A stretch of 24,162 bases of DNA from Gemmatimonadota bacterium (GTDB lineage Bacteria; Latescibacterota; UBA2968; UBA8231), in contig JAPPEF010000364.1 in assembly GCA_028875335.1 (NCBI GenBank), positions 1-24,162 on the forward strand. Direction: 5' to 3'. A model generated the notes under the pieces. It was not told where the DNA came from, made no database searches, and saw nothing but the letters and a program-made list of their open reading frames with translations. Numbering within the stretch: position 1 is the stretch's first letter; each line of letters starts with the position of its first letter. Positions 6,433 through 15,249 of this stretch are shown here, in pieces. Made by a program: the position numbers and the translations under genes.

Positions 6433-9153
6433 CTACTGCAACCCGGCGTAGAGAGTGACAAAACTCTGGGTAGCGGTGAGAGTCTCGGCTTCCGCAAAAT
6501 CCTTGCGCTCCACCACAAAACCAGCCAAGGCTTGGATCCGATACCCTAGATAGGCCGACTCCGTCACTAACTGGAAAGCCCAACTCAGCGAGTTGAAGTC
6601 CTCACTATCTCTGTCTAAATCGTTGAAAAAGGCGTACTCCACCCCAGCCTGCGCCCTAGTCGCCGACAAAAGCTGAGTCTCCAACAACACCGAAACCAAC
6701 TCCAGCAGCGTCGTTTGCTTCTCCTGATCAAACAGCGACCGGCTCTGTTGCACCCACTCGCTCTTCCAACGCGGCTCCACAGTCACACCCCGCCAAGCGT
6801 AGCGGTAACTCGCCTTATTGATCAAGCCAAAGAAAAAGTCCGACGGTGCCAAATCGTGCTGTCGGCGCTGCTCCGCACTCATCAACTGCCGGAAAAGCAC
6901 CCAGTTAAGCTTGCTCATCACCTGGAGATTTTCGCCGGTCAGAATGTGCCCGACAAACAACTGATTGACCCACGTATCCCGCGCCAACAGCGGATCGTCA
7001 AGATGCACCAATTGCCCACCCCGCAAGGTGTTGTCCGGCCGCCACTGCAAGAGCGGATTGGGAATGTCGTCCGCGACCAACTGGCTCATCTCAAACAGCC
7101 GCACTCGGCCCCAGCGCTGCCACACCCGCTCGTAGCCCACCTGCACGTACGTGCTGTGATTTTTGCGGTCGGCTGAGATCTGCGCCTCGCGCAACGCCCC
7201 GGCCTTGAGCTGCCAGTGCGGACCTAGTCCCACCCCGCCATAGACATTGAAGCCAGCCTGATCGCGGCGATAAGGATAGTCCGGCTCGGTATCGTTCTCG
7301 TACAGATCGACCCAGAAGTTGTGGTTCATATCCACGCCAAAGAGGAACTCGGGCCGGTCCACTTGGAAGCGCAGAAAAGGCTCTTGATAGTCGGGAATAT
7401 TATTGGCCTTGACGCGGTTATCGTTCTGATTGAAGTCAGGCACCAAGTCGTTGTTGAGATCCCACCCGGGAAAGACCTGCCGGTCGTCAACCAGAAAATC
7501 GGCGCGAAAGGCATCGGGGAAGCGGTCTTGGTCGTCGTTGTCTTCGACCAGATCAAAGCGGTTGCCCTGCCGGGCGTAGTCGAGTCCAGTAGTAGTAGTG
7601 ACAAAGGCTTGGGTGTTGTAGCGTGGGTCAATGGAATACACCTCGCCGAACAACAAAAACGGTGCCCAAGCCTTGCGCACATTCACCATCCAAGCCGGCG
7701 CACTGGGTTGGCCCTTAACTCCCGCCGAGGCCGTGTGGGTTTCCTCGGCGACATTGGGATACTGACGCCAACTCCAACTCAAGTCGTATTCGCCATACAG
7801 GTCGAACCCGAGCAAGTCCTCCACCCGAAGCGTGCCACCGGCCACGGTAGTAGCGGTAGGCAAGCCGTAGGCAAAACTGACCACGCCTAAGTTGGAGATG
7901 TCTTGCACATTGCCCGCCGCCTGAGACACCATCGTAAAAAAGGGATTTTCCGTCGGCGCTACGTCGAGCCGGGTAAATCCCTCCTCGCCCAAGCCGCGCA
8001 CTCCCTCGCCCGGATCGAGCAACCCCAACTGGCGATCGGAACTCATCCAGACCTGATAGTCATTAGCCAACACCAGCCGAAATTCTACGGCGACAATCTC
8101 CGACTTGTCGGCCGCAGCCCGGTTGACAAACGATGCGCTGTCAAAATTGTAGAGCAGGCTGATTTGCTCGCTGCCGTCCGCGCTGAGAAAGCCCCGCCGC
8201 TCCAACCCCCCTTCAATCACCGGACCAAAGCGGATGTCCCGGCCCTGCTCCACCGTGCCATCGCTATAGGTGATGATCACGTCCGAGGCGTCTGGGAAAA
8301 AGGCCGCACCGCCGCGACCGTCCTCCGGTGAGTCGTCCTTCAATAGGATCTCGATCTGTCCAACCGTCTGGTTCTGTTCGTTGGTCAAAGATCCTTTGTG
8401 CAAGGTCTCCACGAGTTGGTCCGCCACACTATTGGTCTGGTGGGCGCTGACCGCGTGCAACCCCACCTCGACAAAATCGCCCACTTGCGCTGCAAAACGG
8501 CCTCCCGCCAAAGACGTGGCGTCCGTAAAAGCCCGCTCCGTCTCCTGGACGGCCCTAGGCCCTGAAATCAGCGAATGGAGGAACGTCATCTGATACTTGT
8601 CCGTGGCCAAATCCAGTTGGAAACCGTTCAAGCGCGGCTTGGAAAAGGCCAGCGGCGTCAGGGTCGTGCGTAGATTGTTGCTCACTGTCAGCGCGTAGTG
8701 ATACTGGCCCTTTCGGTCCCCGGCGATCACCAACTGATTAAACCATCGGTCGAACACATTCGTCTTGAACAGGGTGCTGCCCGCCTCCTGAGGCCGCGTC
8801 TGCGCGGTATTGAACACCAGCCAGCCTTGGGTCAGGTAATTCCCATACAAGTCGTAGAAGTAATCCCCCTGCAGATCGACCTCCACGTAGCGCCGGTACG
8901 GCAGCCGCGCCCGATTGGTGTACTGCCACTGCCGCCAGCGGTATTCTTCGTATAGTTCCTGCGGCACGTACCAGCGCCGCACGGCCGGGTCCAGCGCAGC
9001 CAGATACACCTCCGGACTCAAGGTCATCAGCCGGGCTTCCGTCGTCCCCTGCTGCAACCCTAGCCGATTGCCGTACTCGACCTGAGCGGCGCTGTCGCAA
9101 CAGACTGCAAGGCTGAGCAGTATGGCGAATTTTTGTCTTGTCGAGTTGCGCAT
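6433..9153 (-). CDS. Large exported protein, probable outer-membrane beta-barrel with Asp/Asn-rich loops
   Basis: A 906-residue protein with a signal peptide (MRNSTRQK, hydrophobic FAILLSLAVCC, cleavage near SAAQ). I do not recognise a named family. Long stretches alternate hydrophobic and polar residues with many aromatics, as in beta-barrel or beta-sandwich envelope proteins, ending in SFVTLYAGLQ. Residues about 530-620 hold Asp/Asn-rich loops (EDNDDQDRFPD, DLNNDLVPDF, DMNHNFWVD) resembling calcium-binding DxNxD loops. The ATG at 9153 lies eight bases after the stop of the 1045-residue gene and directly precedes the signal peptide, which suggests translational coupling; the ribosome site is weak. 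Inference: a membrane partner or anchor for the co-transcribed exported protein. Confidence is high for an exported protein and moderate for a barrel. Confidence 0.8.
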   Translation of the reverse strand: MRNSTRQKFAILLSLAVCCDSAAQVEYGNRLGLQQGTTEARLMTLSPEVYLAALDPAVRRWYVPQELYEEYRWRQWQYTNRARLPYRRYVEVDLQGDYFYDLYGNYLTQGWLVFNTAQTRPQEAGSTLFKTNVFDRWFNQLVIAGDRKGQYHYALTVSNNLRTTLTPLAFSKPRLNGFQLDLATDKYQMTFLHSLISGPRAVQETERAFTDATSLAGGRFAAQVGDFVEVGLHAVSAHQTNSVADQLVETLHKGSLTNEQNQTVGQIEILLKDDSPEDGRGGAAFFPDASDVIITYSDGTVEQGRDIRFGPVIEGGLERRGFLSADGSEQISLLYNFDSASFVNRAAADKSEIVAVEFRLVLANDYQVWMSSDRQLGLLDPGEGVRGLGEEGFTRLDVAPTENPFFTMVSQAAGNVQDISNLGVVSFAYGLPTATTVAGGTLRVEDLLGFDLYGEYDLSWSWRQYPNVAEETHTASAGVKGQPSAPAWMVNVRKAWAPFLLFGEVYSIDPRYNTQAFVTTTTGLDYARQGNRFDLVEDNDDQDRFPDAFRADFLVDDRQVFPGWDLNNDLVPDFNQNDNRVKANNIPDYQEPFLRFQVDRPEFLFGVDMNHNFWVDLYENDTEPDYPYRRDQAGFNVYGGVGLGPHWQLKAGALREAQISADRKNHSTYVQVGYERVWQRWGRVRLFEMSQLVADDIPNPLLQWRPDNTLRGGQLVHLDDPLLARDTWVNQLFVGHILTGENLQVMSKLNWVLFRQLMSAEQRRQHDLAPSDFFFGLINKASYRYAWRGVTVEPRWKSEWVQQSRSLFDQEKQTTLLELVSVLLETQLLSATRAQAGVEYAFFNDLDRDSEDFNSLSWAFQLVTESAYLGYRIQALAGFVVERKDFAEAETLTATQSFVTLYAGLQ

Positions 9154-9160
9154 AGGATGC

Positions 9161-12100
9161 TCAATAGGCCACGGCGATGAGGTGAACTCGGGTCTGTCCG
9201 CTAAAGGCCCTAGCGTCCGCGTCCACCTCGATCTTGCACAAATACAAGCCCGGTGCCACAACCTGCCCATCCTCGTCTCGCCCATCCCAGACAAACCGCT
9301 GCTGCCCACCTGTAGCCAACGCCTCTAGCTGCCGCACCTGACGACCCGCCAGCGTATAGATCCGCACTGCCAACGACCGCTCCGCTTGCACTCGGAACAA
9401 GGAAAAATCAATCTCAGCCACCTCGTTGACCCCATCGCCGTTGGGCGTAAAAGGATTCGGCGCAATCGCCACTTGAGCAATGGCCGCGTCGGTCCCCTGC
9501 GCACGAATGGCTAAGCTCTTTGCGGGACTCAGCCCAGTTACATCGCCGCCGTCAGCCGCCTGCCACGCGGTCGGGGGCTGGCTCTGCCGCACTGCCACCG
9601 CCAAGCGCGTCCCCTGCAAATACACTCGCGAGGCAAAGCGCAGCCGCACCAATCGGCCCCGATCCACCACCCAACCCCGCTGATCACCTAACCTGTTGTA
9701 CCGACTCTGGTCGAGGCTGTCACCCACAGCGTCAAAGGGCACCTGATCGCCCAAACCGACGACCTTGCGGAAGTAGCGCACCGGCCCCTGCTCGGCTGCG
9801 GCTAGAGCCTCGTAGGTCTCCGCGTCTACCTCGACCAAACGACCGCTTTCCTCCCGCCGGAAATAGCGCACCGCGCCTTGTTCGGCCTCGGGCAGGAGAC
9901 TATACGAGGTAAAGGTCAATAGATTGCGATCCAACCCGGTGGGTACCTCGTCGCCGGGAGCCACCGCACGGTAGTACACCGGCGCGAGGATTTCGGAAGA
10001 CTCGCCCTGCACAGTCTCGGGAAAGCGCAGCCACAGTGAGTCGCCCTCAGCGTGCACGGCCAACTCGGCCCCCTGCGCGTCGAGCAGCCGACCGTCGCCA
10101 TCTCGCGCAAAGCGCTGAAACGGAGTCTCGGACGCCAACTCCGCTTCCGTGCCCAAGGCCACATCGACCAGCCGTAGGTCCAGCCCCGGCTCGGCGCGCA
10201 CTCGCACTTCGTCGAAACCCAAGCTGCGCATATTGGCCGGCTGCGCTAAAAAGTCGGGCTGCACAAAGAGAGCAAACGTATCGAGTACGCCCGCCTCCAC
10301 TGCCGTCGGCCACACCTCGGCGCGCAACTGCTGCACCACCGGCTGATGAAGACCCACTGAGAGGCGATGCAGCGTCGGCACGTGCTGACCGCCATCGTTT
10401 TTGAGCCGTACCTGGAGCTGCATAAAGCGCCGCAGACTCGGCGAACTCGCCAACTCTCCCGGCTCCCGGTACTGCTGGCTCCAAGCGCTCCACCCCGGTC
10501 CGACGACCACCGTGGTATCCGAAGGCCCCTTGAGAAAACCGGCCAAAGTTCTGTATTCGTCCGCGGTCTTCTCGTTGCCAGTTTTGTCAAAGTAGCGAAT
10601 TTGCTGCAACAGTTGGTCGCCAGTGCGCGTGCGGATTTCCACGTCCGTGCCCGCCGGCGTGTCGGCATCCCAGTGGACCGCACCGAGAGCCACCAGTCCC
10701 GGCAACTCGATCAAGTCCGATTCCAACACCACCTCGGCCGGAGGCCGACTGGAAAACAGCATGATCTCGGTGATCGACGACCAGAAGGCATTGACCAAAA
10801 TCCCCTGCCCGGCTCCACTTTCGGAGCGACCGCCGACAAAACCCGGAGGAAAGTGGGCAAAGACGATCAAGTCGAGGAGGCGGACCTTGAGCGGCGGATC
10901 CTGGGGATCGACGATCGAACTGAAGCGGCCCGAGTCGCCGCGCGGCAGCGCTTCAGCTACGCTGTACTCGCGCTCTGGCGGACTGATGCGCTGCCATTTG
11001 AGGCCACCGCGGACATCGCGTCCGCCAGCAGAAGCCCGCATGATATAGCCGCGCATACCCGACCCCGTAAGGCGCACCTGCTCCAGCCACACTGCGCCGC
11101 CAATATCGACGGTCAGCACATTGCCGCCGGGATTGAGGGGATTGCGGGTTTGGTGGGAGTAATAGGTGGCGTCGTCCCCGTCGAATGCCGTCAGCGGATT
11201 CTTACCCGGCGTAGTCAGTGCGAGCGAGCCGCCGTTTTTGACCAAGTTGATGCCGATATTGTCACCCCACCCCCAAGCCTCGACCTCGGCTAGGCGCGGC
11301 AATTCCCGGCGATAGTAGTCCCGCCGCCCCTGCCGCTCTGCGGCCAGAGCCTCATAGGTCGCCTCGTCCACCGGCTCCTCGCGCCCGGCTACGTCCCGCG
11401 CAAAATAAACCACATCCCCCCGCTTTTCGGCCGACAATCCTTCCCACACTTCCTGTGTAATCTGTTCGGCCCGCCCTCCCCGCGTATCCGTGATCACAAT
11501 GCGGACGGTCTCAATGCTCTTGCCCGTCCACTCGGGCGAGGGCTTTCTCGCTTCGATCAGCAGCCGATTGCTGACCACGCCGGAAGTTGGGGGTAGTTCG
11601 GGACTAGTGTGCTCGCTTTCAAAAATGTATTCGCGCTGCGTGGTACTGGGCGCGTCCTGCGGGATGAAAAGTTGGAAGCCAATGCGGCTATTCGGCTCGT
11701 GCAACAGCGCGCTCTGCCGGCGCGACAACAGCATGATAAACTGCAAAAAGGGATCGCCGACTTCTTCATCGACAAACTTTAGCTTGAGCCGCTCCACGGG
11801 CACGGCCCGCCCCAGATCTACCTCAATCCACCACTGCTCAATGGGGTCGCGCGGATCCGGCTCCCAAAACGTGGTCGGATCGCCGTCGAGAATGTTATCC
11901 GCTAGCTGCGGATTAGACCCCACCCGGCTAATCCCCGGTCGCACCCAGTAGTCGAAGACCAGTTCGTTGAGCGTATTGCGGATCGGCTCGCCAAACACAT
12001 CGAACTGCATGGTGCTGTCGATGGTGCCAATGCGCGGGTCGTCCGTGTTAATGATTATCGGCCGTCTAAGCGTCCGATCTTCCAAGACATTGTACACCGT

Positions 12101-12298
12101 CCGCAACTGGCGCGTCCGCACGGACCCGGCTTCGTCGATGTGCGCCAGATGGGCGGGGATGGTCCACTGCCGCCAGTGCTGCGCCAGATCGACTACCACC
12201 TCGTCGCCGCTTAGCTGGTAGCCCCGCTGGGCCTCAACAGGTGCCAAGCTCAGCGCCAAGCCGACGAAAACTTTCTGCACGACGGAGCTGGTTTTCAT
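9161..12298 (-). CDS. Very large exported protein with discoidin-like regions and FlgD-like/type IX-like sorting domain
   Basis: A 1045-residue protein with a signal peptide (KVFVGLALSLAPVEAQ). Residues about 125-275 and 340-550 look like F5/8 type C (discoidin) carbohydrate-binding folds: N-x-x-D-G-D-x-x-T-F-W, then WWIEVDLGRAV and VRIVITD in the first, and AFDGDDATYY and LTVDIGGAVWLEQVRL in the second. The C-terminal 100 residues begin APNPFTPNGDGVNE and continue VRIYTLAGRQVRQL, WDGRDEDGQVVAPGLY, a FlgD-like/gliding-associated sorting domain. A motif of the form YF-x(n)-G-x(n)-VD-x-x-TYEAL recurs near residues 299-318, 571-590 and 805-845. It is the first gene of a two-gene operon. The ATG at 12298 has no good ribosome site but precedes the signal peptide directly. 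Role: secreted or surface-attached, glycan-binding by inference. Confidence 0.85.
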   Translation of the reverse strand: MKTSSVVQKVFVGLALSLAPVEAQRGYQLSGDEVVVDLAQHWRQWTIPAHLAHIDEAGSVRTRQLRTVYNVLEDRTLRRPIIINTDDPRIGTIDSTMQFDVFGEPIRNTLNELVFDYWVRPGISRVGSNPQLADNILDGDPTTFWEPDPRDPIEQWWIEVDLGRAVPVERLKLKFVDEEVGDPFLQFIMLLSRRQSALLHEPNSRIGFQLFIPQDAPSTTQREYIFESEHTSPELPPTSGVVSNRLLIEARKPSPEWTGKSIETVRIVITDTRGGRAEQITQEVWEGLSAEKRGDVVYFARDVAGREEPVDEATYEALAAERQGRRDYYRRELPRLAEVEAWGWGDNIGINLVKNGGSLALTTPGKNPLTAFDGDDATYYSHQTRNPLNPGGNVLTVDIGGAVWLEQVRLTGSGMRGYIMRASAGGRDVRGGLKWQRISPPEREYSVAEALPRGDSGRFSSIVDPQDPPLKVRLLDLIVFAHFPPGFVGGRSESGAGQGILVNAFWSSITEIMLFSSRPPAEVVLESDLIELPGLVALGAVHWDADTPAGTDVEIRTRTGDQLLQQIRYFDKTGNEKTADEYRTLAGFLKGPSDTTVVVGPGWSAWSQQYREPGELASSPSLRRFMQLQVRLKNDGGQHVPTLHRLSVGLHQPVVQQLRAEVWPTAVEAGVLDTFALFVQPDFLAQPANMRSLGFDEVRVRAEPGLDLRLVDVALGTEAELASETPFQRFARDGDGRLLDAQGAELAVHAEGDSLWLRFPETVQGESSEILAPVYYRAVAPGDEVPTGLDRNLLTFTSYSLLPEAEQGAVRYFRREESGRLVEVDAETYEALAAAEQGPVRYFRKVVGLGDQVPFDAVGDSLDQSRYNRLGDQRGWVVDRGRLVRLRFASRVYLQGTRLAVAVRQSQPPTAWQAADGGDVTGLSPAKSLAIRAQGTDAAIAQVAIAPNPFTPNGDGVNEVAEIDFSLFRVQAERSLAVRIYTLAGRQVRQLEALATGGQQRFVWDGRDEDGQVVAPGLYLCKIEVDADARAFSGQTRVHLIAVAY

Positions 12299-12411
12299 AG
12301 CTATGTGGATTCTCTCACCCTAGGTAAAGAGCAAATCGGGTATAATTACAGTATCAGTGGCAACTATATGCCGCTTCCCCTACAGATGTCAAACGCACGC
12401 GCGGAACAAAT

Positions 12412-12440
12412 TTGAACGAGGAAGGGCCGCCCGCTATATT
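12412..12440 (+). promoter_or_regulatory. Sigma70-like promoter, copy 2 of the repeated promoter module
   Basis: TTGAAC (12412-12417), the same 17-base spacer (12418-12434) as at 3068-3084, and TATATT (12435-12440). The predicted start of transcription near 12447 gives a leader of about 40 bases before the kinase ATG. The GGGC/GCCC palindrome lies inside the spacer, where a repressor or a MerR-type activator could act. Confidence 0.6.
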
Positions 12441-12486
12441 CCTCGCTCACAATCCACACTCTCTACCCTCACCTCCTGCCAACAAC

Positions 12487-14451
12487 ATGTCGCGCCTAGG
12501 AATTCGCTGGGTAGTCCTCTATTTCCTATCCATTCTCGTGCCGGCCGCCCTGTTGGCCTTTCTGAGCGTGCGCTCGCTGCGCGACGTCCGCGACAGTGTG
12601 CGCCAAGAATTGCGCTTCAAGGCGGTACTAGCACAGGACGCCTTCGACCACTTCATCAACAGCCGCGACCAACTCCTGTCCGCATATAGCGAAGACGGCG
12701 CAATGGACCCGCGCCTGTACGCGGGTTTTTCCGAGATTGCGCAAATTTTCGCCGTCGATCCCTCGGGGGTGCTGCGCCATCCTGCGGTGCAGCCCTTGCA
12801 CTTGCAGGAGCGCCGAGCGGCCTTTGCCACTCAGATGGAAAAGGCCGCAGAGCGAGAATTCGGCCACCAAGACTGGGCAGGCGGCGTGCAGCTCTACCAC
12901 CAAGCCTGGAAGGAAGCGGCCAGTCCCGCCGAAGAAGCCGAAGCCCTCAACGCTCTTGCCCGTTGCGCCTACAAAAAAAAGGACGCGGCGATGGAGGAGA
13001 AGGCGCACCGGACACTGGTGACTCTCTACGGCCATGTCTTCGACGCCGACGGAGCTCATCCCGTTACCCTGAGCCATTTGCGCCTAGGGCGCTATGCCGC
13101 ACCCGAGCAGGCCCAAGCCAGTCTGATGGCTTGGGCCGAAGCGCTGCTCAAAGGCCGCTATCCCCTCTACGCAGGCTGCCAGCAGGCCCTGCAGGAGGCC
13201 CGCGCGTTGGCCCAAGGTCGGCTGGCAGACATGGAAGACCATCCCGTTCTACTGGAACGATTGGCCCTGATCGAGAAGGCCCTTGATTTCTCAATGCGCT
13301 TTGGTCCCGTAGTGGAAGATCAATGGGCCAGAGCCCGAGAGCAGGGTTATCTATCGGGAGTGTGGCCCGATGGAACGAGTTTTCTCATGTACTTGGGCGC
13401 GGCTGAAGGTGGCGGCGCGGTGGGCATTCTATTCGATTGGGCCGAGCTGACTACCCTAATGCAGGAGCAAGTGGAAGGTCTGGCAGAGCGGGATTTTTCC
13501 CTTGCCCTGTTCGACGCCGATGCGGAGGCCGCTTTTCTGGCCGCGCATCGGGAGACTATCTACGAGACCGGGCCGGCCAGCCGCTGGATGGGCCGAATAC
13601 GGTTGGGAATTTGGGCGGCTGATACTTCTGCGGCCACTGGGTACTACCGCACGCGCAACTATCTGGTGGGCGGCGGCATTTTCGCCTTGGCCGTATCTGT
13701 GGTTTTGGGTGGGTTTATGATCCTGCGAGACGCCGGGCGCGAGGTGCAGGTAGCCCGCTTGCGCTCCGAATTTGTCGCCAATGTATCGCACGAGTTGCGC
13801 ACTCCGCTCACGTCCATCCGCATGTACGCCGAGACCCTGCTCATGGGCCGCTACCGGTCGAATGAACAGATGCAGGACTATCTGACCACCCTCCTACACG
13901 AGAGCCGACGCCTGTCGCGTTTAGTGGATAATGTGCTCGATTTCGCCCGCATTGAGCGCGGCGACCGGACCTACCAGCGCCAACCTTGCAACCTAGGGAC
14001 TGTGGCTCAGGCCGCGCTGGAGACCTTTGGCGGAGTATTCGCCGCAGAGGGCTTTGAGGTGGAGGAAGCTATTGCTGCGGAACTGCCCTCGGTACTGGCC
14101 GACCAAGAAGCGGTGGAAGGTGCCGTGGCCAATATCCTAGGCAACGCAGTCAAGTTCTCGTCCGAGCACAAGACCATCCGCCTAGCCGTGGAACAGCGCG
14201 GAGCTGAGGTAGTTGTCGAAGTAGCCGACCGAGGCATCGGCCTCCCCGCAGGCGAGGAAGAGCGCATCTTTGAGCAATTCCGCCGAGGAGCCAACGCGGC
14301 CCGCACTGCGGGGACCGGATTGGGATTGTCTCTAGTCAAAAGCGTGGTCGAGGCACATAGAGGTCGGGTGGAGGCCGCCAACCGACCGGATGGCGGCAGT
14401 GTATTCCGTCTATACTTCCCAGTGCATACCGAGGAGAAGGCCCATGCCTAG
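12487..14451 (+). CDS. Membrane sensor histidine kinase
   Basis: A 654-residue sensor kinase. TM1 is at about residues 7-30 (WVVLYFLSILVPAALLAFL). A large extracytoplasmic domain follows (about 31-388), with TPR-like helices in its middle (DWAGGVQLYHQAWKEA, AEALNALARCAYKKKD). TM2 is at about 391-413 (LVGGGIFALAVSVVLGGFMI). The kinase core has the H box SHELRTPLTSI with His435, N box NILGNAVKFSS, G1 VADRGIGLP, F box FEQFRRG and G2 GTGLGLSLVKSVVEAH, all intact. The dimerisation helix resembles PhoR/ResE kinases. The ATG at 12487 lies directly before TM1; an upstream TTG frame would begin inside the -35 box and is unlikely. No clear Shine-Dalgarno is visible. It overlaps the regulator gene by eight bases and is transcribed from the 12412 promoter. 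Confidence 0.93.
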   Translation: MSRLGIRWVVLYFLSILVPAALLAFLSVRSLRDVRDSVRQELRFKAVLAQDAFDHFINSRDQLLSAYSEDGAMDPRLYAGFSEIAQIFAVDPSGVLRHPAVQPLHLQERRAAFATQMEKAAEREFGHQDWAGGVQLYHQAWKEAASPAEEAEALNALARCAYKKKDAAMEEKAHRTLVTLYGHVFDADGAHPVTLSHLRLGRYAAPEQAQASLMAWAEALLKGRYPLYAGCQQALQEARALAQGRLADMEDHPVLLERLALIEKALDFSMRFGPVVEDQWARAREQGYLSGVWPDGTSFLMYLGAAEGGGAVGILFDWAELTTLMQEQVEGLAERDFSLALFDADAEAAFLAAHRETIYETGPASRWMGRIRLGIWAADTSAATGYYRTRNYLVGGGIFALAVSVVLGGFMILRDAGREVQVARLRSEFVANVSHELRTPLTSIRMYAETLLMGRYRSNEQMQDYLTTLLHESRRLSRLVDNVLDFARIERGDRTYQRQPCNLGTVAQAALETFGGVFAAEGFEVEEAIAAELPSVLADQEAVEGAVANILGNAVKFSSEHKTIRLAVEQRGAEVVVEVADRGIGLPAGEEERIFEQFRRGANAARTAGTGLGLSLVKSVVEAHRGRVEAANRPDGGSVFRLYFPVHTEEKAHA

Positions 14452-15124
14452 GATTCTGGTAGTAGAAGACGAAGCGGCCATCGCCCGAGTACTGGTCGAT
14501 AACCTAATCTTTGAAGGCCACGAGGCCGAGGCGGTCGCCGATGGAGCCGAGGGGCTGAAGCGGGCCTTGGCTTGGCAGCCGGATCTGATTTTGCTGGATG
14601 TGGTGCTGCCCACGATGGACGGGTACGAAGTGTGCCGCCAACTGCGGGCGCAGGGAGCGGCCACGCCCATCATCATGCTCACGGCGCGCGGCGAAGAAGT
14701 CGATAAAGTCCTAGGCCTAGAGTTAGGAGCCGACGACTACGTCACCAAACCAGTGGGCGTCCGCGAACTCATGGCTCGAATCAAAGCGGTATTGCGGCGG
14801 GGCGCGTCGGCACCAGCCGCGGGTGCGGTGCTGGAGTTCGGACAAGCGAGAATCGACTTCGACCGCTACGAGGCGACCGTGGATAACCAAGCCGTGCATC
14901 TGTCCCCCAAGGCATTCGGCGTACTGCACCTCCTATGGGAGAGCAAGGGCCGTGCCCTGACCCGAGCGCAGATCCTAGAGCAGGTGTGGGGCTACGAAGT
15001 GTACCCCACCACGCGCACAGTAGATAACCACATCGCCGAGTTGCGCAACCGCTTGGAGGCCGACCCAGCCCAGCCGCGCCACATCCTCACGGTACACGGA
15101 GTCGGATACCGCTTTGTGGAATGA
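14444..15124 (+). CDS. OmpR/PhoB-family response regulator
   Basis: A 226-residue response regulator. The receiver has acidic Glu8/Asp9, phospho-acceptor Asp52 (LILLDVVLP), Thr80 and Lys102 (VTKPVG). The C-terminal winged helix includes LSPKAFGVLHLLWESKGRALTRAQILEQVWG (quoted as one region from about residue 148), then TVDNHIAELRNRLE and HGVGYRF. This is the OmpR/PhoB output domain, which binds tandem direct repeats of about 11 bases. The ATG at 14444 lies inside the last codons of the kinase and has GAGGAG eight bases upstream, so the pair is translationally coupled. A direct repeat of exactly this type lies 29 bases after the stop codon. Targets by inference: the neighbouring envelope genes. 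Confidence 0.95.
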   Translation: MPRILVVEDEAAIARVLVDNLIFEGHEAEAVADGAEGLKRALAWQPDLILLDVVLPTMDGYEVCRQLRAQGAATPIIMLTARGEEVDKVLGLELGADDYVTKPVGVRELMARIKAVLRRGASAPAAGAVLEFGQARIDFDRYEATVDNQAVHLSPKAFGVLHLLWESKGRALTRAQILEQVWGYEVYPTTRTVDNHIAELRNRLEADPAQPRHILTVHGVGYRFVE

Positions 15125-15152
15125 GGCCAGAAAGTACAACCTTTTTGCACAT

Positions 15153-15172
15153 CCATGACAAAACCATGACAA
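15153..15172. promoter_or_regulatory. Pho-box-like tandem direct repeat (candidate regulator binding site)
   Basis: CCATGACAA occurs twice (15153-15161 and 15164-15172) with an 11-base period. On the complement this reads TTGTCATGG-TT-TTGTCATGG, close to the TGTCAT repeats of PhoB boxes. A weaker third unit, CTCGGACAA, follows at 15173-15181. It lies between the PhoB-type regulator gene and the coiled-coil protein gene, with the TGTCAT units on the minus strand. Confidence 0.5.
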
Positions 15173-15236
15173 CTCGGACAAGGTCAGCGTTTAGGTTCAA
15201 AGGTGAGCGCACAATCGCGCATTCACCCACCTAAAC

Positions 15237-15244
15237 AAGGAGGT
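15237..15244 (+). promoter_or_regulatory. Near-perfect Shine-Dalgarno sequence
   Basis: AAGGAGGT, five bases before the ATG at 15250, is the strongest ribosome-binding site in the window. It suggests high translation of the exported coiled-coil protein, unlike the poor sites in front of the kinase and the 1045-residue protein. Confidence 0.75.
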
Positions 15245-15249
15245 CCATC

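Noticed and set aside
12412..12486. Upstream extension of the histidine kinase from a TTG codon at 12412
   Set aside because: That TTG is the -35 box of the promoter; the ATG at 12487 begins directly before the first membrane segment.
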